Shown here piece by piece: positions 3,976 to 7,289 of a stretch of 7,289 nucleotides of DNA. Within the stretch, counting starts at the first letter, position 1, and each line of letters begins with the position of its first letter. The notes under the pieces are model-generated. The model was given only the letters and a program-made list of their open reading frames with translations. It had not been told where the DNA came from and did not search any database. The position numbers and the translations under genes were made by a program. Origin of the DNA: Thioalkalivibrio sp. (lineage in GTDB: Bacteria; Pseudomonadota; Gammaproteobacteria; Ectothiorhodospirales; Ectothiorhodospiraceae); assembly GCA_007120575.1 (NCBI GenBank), contig SKNJ01000128.1:1-7289 (forward strand), in the 5' to 3' direction.

Positions 3976-6825
3976 GTTCATCTTGCGGTGGAGCTGCTCC
4001 GCGGGGACTGGCCAGCAGAACAGGAAACCCTGGAAGCGGGTGCAGCCGAGTTCAAGCAGCTGTTGCAATTGTTGCTCGTGGGCCACGCCCTCCGCGATCA
4101 CGTCCAGGTCCATGTTGCGGCCGATATCCACGATGTTTTCGATCAGGGTGCGGTCGCCCCCCTCCAGCAGTTCGTCGACGAACGACTTGTCGATCTTGAG
4201 TTCGTCCACCGGCAGGTCGCGCAGATAGGCCAGCGACGAGTATCCGGTGCCGAAATCGTCCAGCGCCACGCGCATCCCGAATGCGCGCAATGCGCCCAGC
4301 TTGGCGACCGCGTCGCTCAGATCACGCAGCAGCCCCGATTCGGTGACCTCCAGCACGATCGTCCTCGGGTCCACGCCGTGCGCGCGCACGCGCCCCTGGA
4401 CCTGTTCCACGAAATCGGGCCGGGCCAGTTGCCATGGCGAGATGTTGATCGCCAGCCGGGGCGGTACGGGTTTCCCGGTGTGCCGCCACTGCCGCAGGGT
4501 CGCCAGCGCATGATCCAGCACCCAGTTGCCAATGCCGTGGATCAGGCCGGTTTCCTCCGCCACCGGGATGAACAGCCCCGGCGCGACATCCCCCAGCTCC
4601 GGATGCTTCCAGCGCAGCAGGGCCTCGGCCCCGATGATGCGGCCATCGCGATCGAACTGTGGCTGGTAGTGCAGGTGGAGCTGCTCGCGCGTTACCGCCT
4701 GGCGCAGGCCGTCCTCGATCTGCAGCCGGGCATGGGCCGCGTCCTGTAGCGCGTCGCGGTAGAACTGCACGCCGCCGCGGCCGGCGCGCTTGGCCTGGTA
4801 CAACGCGATGTCCGCATGGCGCAGGGCATCCGCGGCGGTCTGTCCGGCATCCGGGAACAGCACGCAACCCAGGCTGGCGCCCACGCCGAAGGTGCGTTCG
4901 TCGATGACCACGGGATGCTCCAGCGCCTCGAGCAATTGGGTGGCGTGTTCGGCCACTGTGTCCTCGAGTGCTTCCCGAGCGCAGGCTCGCGGGTGGATCA
5001 GTACCGCGAACTCGTCTCCGCCCAGGCGTGCCACCAGGGCCTGTTCGGGGGCGTGCGCGCGCAGCCGGTCGGCGACTGCGGCCAGCACGGTATCTCCGAC
5101 CGCATGCCCGAGCGCGTCGTTGATGGTCTTGAAGTGGTCGAGGTCGATCAGGATCAACGCCCCGTGCTGGCCATCGGCATGCGCGATGTCCAGGTCCTGC
5201 ACCAGGGAGTCGTGCAACTGGGTGCGGTTGGCCAGGCCGGTCAGCGAATCCTGGTAGGCGAGCTCGCGGATGTTCTCCTCGCGTTCCAGGCGCTCGAGCT
5301 CGTCAGCCGCGCGTTGCGCGAAGATCCGCAGGATCTCGGTGGCCTGCCGAACCTCCTTGAGGGGATAGCGGTTCACCATCGCGATATGGCCCAGATCGTT
5401 GCCGTTGCTGTCGAACATGCGCGCGCCGAGATAGCTGCGCGCCGCCATGTCGCCCAGCATGTGATCTTCCGGAAACAGCATCTGGACCTCGTCCGGGAAC
5501 ACGCAGATTCCCTCGTTCATTACGATTTCGCAGGGACTCTTCGCCAGTTCGTAGCGAAAGTTGGGCAGGATCTCGCCCTGCGCGCAAAGGGCCATGGTGT
5601 CGATATGGTCCGGCGCATCCGGGGCACGCTTGCCGACCAGCGCGAAGTCCGCCGGAAACACCTCGGCGAGCTGCTGCACCAGCAGCTGGAAAAAGCGCTC
5701 CCGGGTGTCCGTCCGGATCCCCTGCGCCAGCATGCGCAGGGCGTCCTCGCCGCGCCGCGCCAGGGTGACATCCTCCTGTACCACGACCACGTCCTGCACG
5801 CGGGTACCGGCGTCCCGCAGCGGGTACACGCAGCCCTGCATCCAGTGCCCGTCCGGGCCGTCGTCGTCGGAGCGCGGCTGGTAGGGGAGGGGGTCGATGG
5901 TGGCCGGGATGCCGTCGGCGGCCGTGCGGATCTGCCGAGCGATCCGCGCCTCGATCGCGTCCGGCTGTTCCAGGACGTTGCGCCCGATCGCGTCCGCACG
6001 CGAGCGGTCGTGCATCTGCTCCCAGGCCGTGTTGACCTGGCGCACCACCCCCGAAGGGCTCAGGACCTGGATCCCCATCGGGGCCTGTTCCACCATCCCG
6101 CGAAATCGCTGTTCGGAGTCGCGCAGTCGCTGCTGGGTCTCCTGGTGCAGGACCAGGCTCATCACCAGGATCATGAACAGATAGCCGAAAATCGCCAGTG
6201 GCACGAAGTCGATCAGGCCCAGCCGCACCAGCATGCCCTGCGCGGTCGCCAGCAGAAACAGTGCAATCCCCCCCAGCAGGAACAGCGTGGCCTTGCGCCG
6301 TTCCCGGCGATAGTGGCGGACCAGTACCACGATCGCGAACCCGAACACGGTCAGCAGCGCCGCGAGCGCCAGCACGAACCAGCCGCTCGTCTCCCCGGTG
6401 GCCAGGGAGACGGTTTCTCCCCACGGTGTGATCCAGTCGCGCAGGCCGGTGATCTCGCGGAACTGCAACCCGTGCGGCAGCCACAGGTTCGCGACCCACA
6501 GCGCGATCATCAGCAGGGTCAGCCCCAGCAGAAAGGGTCGCGCCGGGGTCCGGGTATGGGTGGCGGCAAACGCGGCGAACAGCAGGTAGAACGGCGCCAG
6601 CAATGCCAGATAGACCTTCAGCGCGGTGGCGTAGGTCGCGATGTCGGTGGCCTGATACCCCCGTGCGGCACTGATCGCCGCCCCGATCATCAGTACGCAC
6701 ATCGCTGCGAATAACAGATGCTCGCGGCGCCGCGGGCTGTGCCAGCCGTGCAGCAGGTGGCTGGCGGTGGCATACGCGCAAAGCCCCGCCAGCAGGTAAA
6801 GCGCGGGCACGAGAAGCCCGTTCAA
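3961..6825 (-). CDS. 7TM-PAS-GAF-GGDEF-EAL c-di-GMP signalling protein
   Basis: The 954-residue inner-membrane sensor has seven N-terminal helices (about 3-25, 35-54, 68-90, 97-118, 147-170, 178-200, 207-227). Arg/Lys-rich loops at 30-35, 91-96 and 171-178 predict an outside N-terminus and cytoplasmic output. Then follow a PAS domain (about 233-355), a GAF domain (about 365-512, with SPCEIV, FPEDHML and SYLGARM), GGDEF (about 522-690) and EAL (about 700-950). GGDEF residues are intact (D561, D563, N569, D578, GGDEF 602-606), but the I-site position reads PEQA (593-596) instead of RxxD. The EAL domain keeps EALLRW (E734), N794, E826, E829, D856-D857, K877, E912 and Q932; however the usual AEGVE reads AEGVA (Ala915). 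It may act as phosphodiesterase, cyclase, or a switch between them. The start is TTG at 6825 with GAGGG 9 bases upstream, overlapping the stop of a 10-codon frame. The gene converges on the diguanylate cyclase gene with 12 bases between stops, suggesting a locally paired c-di-GMP module. Confidence 0.93.
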   Translation of the reverse strand: MNGLLVPALYLLAGLCAYATASHLLHGWHSPRRREHLLFAAMCVLMIGAAISAARGYQATDIATYATALKVYLALLAPFYLLFAAFAATHTRTPARPFLLGLTLLMIALWVANLWLPHGLQFREITGLRDWITPWGETVSLATGETSGWFVLALAALLTVFGFAIVVLVRHYRRERRKATLFLLGGIALFLLATAQGMLVRLGLIDFVPLAIFGYLFMILVMSLVLHQETQQRLRDSEQRFRGMVEQAPMGIQVLSPSGVVRQVNTAWEQMHDRSRADAIGRNVLEQPDAIEARIARQIRTAADGIPATIDPLPYQPRSDDDGPDGHWMQGCVYPLRDAGTRVQDVVVVQEDVTLARRGEDALRMLAQGIRTDTRERFFQLLVQQLAEVFPADFALVGKRAPDAPDHIDTMALCAQGEILPNFRYELAKSPCEIVMNEGICVFPDEVQMLFPEDHMLGDMAARSYLGARMFDSNGNDLGHIAMVNRYPLKEVRQATEILRIFAQRAADELERLEREENIRELAYQDSLTGLANRTQLHDSLVQDLDIAHADGQHGALILIDLDHFKTINDALGHAVGDTVLAAVADRLRAHAPEQALVARLGGDEFAVLIHPRACAREALEDTVAEHATQLLEALEHPVVIDERTFGVGASLGCVLFPDAGQTAADALRHADIALYQAKRAGRGGVQFYRDALQDAAHARLQIEDGLRQAVTREQLHLHYQPQFDRDGRIIGAEALLRWKHPELGDVAPGLFIPVAEETGLIHGIGNWVLDHALATLRQWRHTGKPVPPRLAINISPWQLARPDFVEQVQGRVRAHGVDPRTIVLEVTESGLLRDLSDAVAKLGALRAFGMRVALDDFGTGYSSLAYLRDLPVDELKIDKSFVDELLEGGDRTLIENIVDIGRNMDLDVIAEGVAHEQQLQQLLELGCTRFQGFLFCWPVPAEQLHRKMNEAPA

Positions 6826-6854
6826 TGCTGGCTACCCTCGGGCAGACCCGTCAT
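6822..6854 (-). CDS. Possible 10-codon upstream open frame coupled to the EAL gene
   Basis: ATG at 6854 begins the frame MTGLPEGSQH, ending in TGA at 6822-6824. It has a strong Shine-Dalgarno site (GAGGGGG, 6863-6869) 8 bases upstream. Its stop overlaps the TTG start of the EAL gene (6823-6825) by two bases, in the TTGA arrangement typical of translationally coupled genes. The Shine-Dalgarno site of the EAL gene lies inside this frame. A leader controlling translation of the EAL protein is a reasonable inference; the peptide sequence itself need not matter. Chance cannot be excluded for a frame this short. Confidence 0.4.
   Translation of the reverse strand: MTGLPEGSQH
6835..6839 (-). promoter_or_regulatory. 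Ribosome binding site supporting the TTG start of the EAL gene
   Basis: Read on the minus strand, GAGGG lies 9 bases before the TTG at 6825. No in-frame ATG lies nearby, and the first transmembrane helix begins only a few residues later, so the TTG is the best start. Confidence 0.55.
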
Positions 6855-7070
6855 GCCGAATACCCCCTCACCCGTCTGCGAACTGTCGATACCTCCAAGT
6901 AAAGCACATCCCTCGCACATCTCTCGCCCCGGCGTAAGTCCATCGTGATCCCCCGACCCTTCCATCCCCCCGCCCCGGGAGACCAGCCCCCGGAACCGTG
7001 AGAGCCCCCCTGCAGGCGAAACGGCGCCCGCGCGACCCCCGCGCGTGAACTTGCCCCCACCGCCGGGCCG
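6855..7070. other. Intergenic region upstream of the EAL gene
   Basis: This stretch has strand-asymmetric C-runs on the + strand (G-runs on the minus strand). I see no domain-bearing frame. Two weak dyads occur: CGCGCG repeated around GGGGT near 7030-7046, and CCGGG...CCCGG near 6977-6998. Neither is followed by a T-run on the minus strand, so I cannot name a terminator for the cardiolipin synthase gene, nor a clear sigma-70 promoter for the EAL gene. Confidence 0.5.
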
Positions 7071-7289
7071 CTACAAGTATGGCGTAAGCAACCGCGCCGC
7101 ACCGTCGCGCAATTGCGCGGGCAGCGACCGCGCCCGCACCTCGTCCAGCGTCAGGCGATGCGAACGCTCGCGCAACCGGTCGGCCCACGCGGTCATTTCG
7201 CCCCCGAGCGCGGCGTCGTAGCACTCCAGGTTGAGCTCGAAATTCAGGCGCAGGCTGCGCGGGTCCCAGTTGGCCGATCCCACCAGCGA
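7071..7289 (-). CDS. Cardiolipin synthase / phospholipase D-family protein, C-terminal fragment
   Basis: Only the last 72 residues plus stop (TAG, 7071-7073) are in the window; the gene continues past the right edge. The fragment opens with SLVGSANWDPRSLRLNFELN, the segment that directly follows the second HxKxxxxD (HKD) catalytic motif in bacterial cardiolipin synthases; the motif's Asp should lie about three residues beyond the edge. After NLECYD, a helical region with regularly spaced Arg and Leu (RLRERSHRLTLDEVRARSLPAQLRDGAARL) ends in LTPYL, as in cardiolipin synthases, whose C-termini usually read R-L-L-S-P-Y-L or similar. These membrane enzymes join phosphatidylglycerol with a second phospholipid to make cardiolipin. 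I cannot tell ClsA, ClsB or ClsC type from this piece. It is transcribed in the same direction as the EAL gene, with its stop 216 bases before the 10-codon frame and 245 bases before the TTG start, so co-transcription is possible but not shown. Confidence 0.85.
   Translation of the reverse strand, partial: SLVGSANWDPRSLRLNFELNLECYDAALGGEMTAWADRLRERSHRLTLDEVRARSLPAQLRDGAARLLTPYL

Noticed and set aside
4816..6714. Plus-strand open frame of about 630 codons antisense to the GGDEF-EAL gene
   Set aside because: The translation is Gln/His/Arg-rich without a domain, while the opposite strand encodes a complete multi-domain protein with intact motifs; it is an antisense shadow.

Overview
The window is GC-rich bacterial DNA, by my reading from a Gram-negative gammaproteobacterium. 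The clues are the G/C-dominated third codon positions, the c-di-GMP protein architectures, and a repeat family built around a TTACTTCTTTGC...GCAAAGAAGTAA palindrome. I associate that type of repeat with Xanthomonadales and Ectothiorhodospiraceae (for example Thioalkalivibrio-like genomes), but the assignment is from memory and is inference. No tRNA, rRNA, CRISPR array, transposase or phage gene is visible.

Layout, left to right. (1) 1-185: upstream region of the first gene, with a possible promoter and a good Shine-Dalgarno site. (2) 186-653 (+): a small four-helix membrane protein of the CopD superfamily. (3) 654-1579: a 926-base stretch that I read as non-coding. It holds two divergently oriented, diverged copies of a structured repeat unit of roughly 320 bases, forming a large imperfect inverted repeat, plus a 64-base-period direct repeat at its left edge. 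Open frames in this stretch look like by-products of GC-rich repeats. (4) 1580-2098 (-): a DUF3293 protein, convergent with the CopD gene across the repeat. (5) 2099-2205: a short divergent intergenic region containing a 22-codon open frame. (6) 2206-3948 (+): a membrane-anchored diguanylate cyclase with a periplasmic helical sensor, PAS and GGDEF domains, and an intact I-site. (7) 3961-6825 (-): a 954-residue 7TM-PAS-GAF-GGDEF-EAL protein, convergent with the previous gene with only 12 bases between stop codons. (8) 6826-7070: intergenic, with a 10-codon open frame whose stop overlaps the TTG start of the EAL gene. (9) 7071-7289 (-): the C-terminal end of a cardiolipin synthase / phospholipase D-type protein that runs off the right edge.

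The functional theme is cyclic-di-GMP signalling. A probable c-di-GMP producer, product-inhibited through its RxxD I-site, faces a composite protein with intact GGDEF and EAL signatures. The composite lacks the I-site and carries AEGVA in place of the usual AEGVE motif in its EAL domain. Whether it makes or degrades c-di-GMP cannot be read from sequence alone. Both genes are preceded by a very short open frame placed to allow translational coupling, which is the most unusual regulatory hint here. I do not see clear evidence of a wholly new system. The items most worth checking are the composite repeat, the paired short upstream frames and the altered EAL motif.
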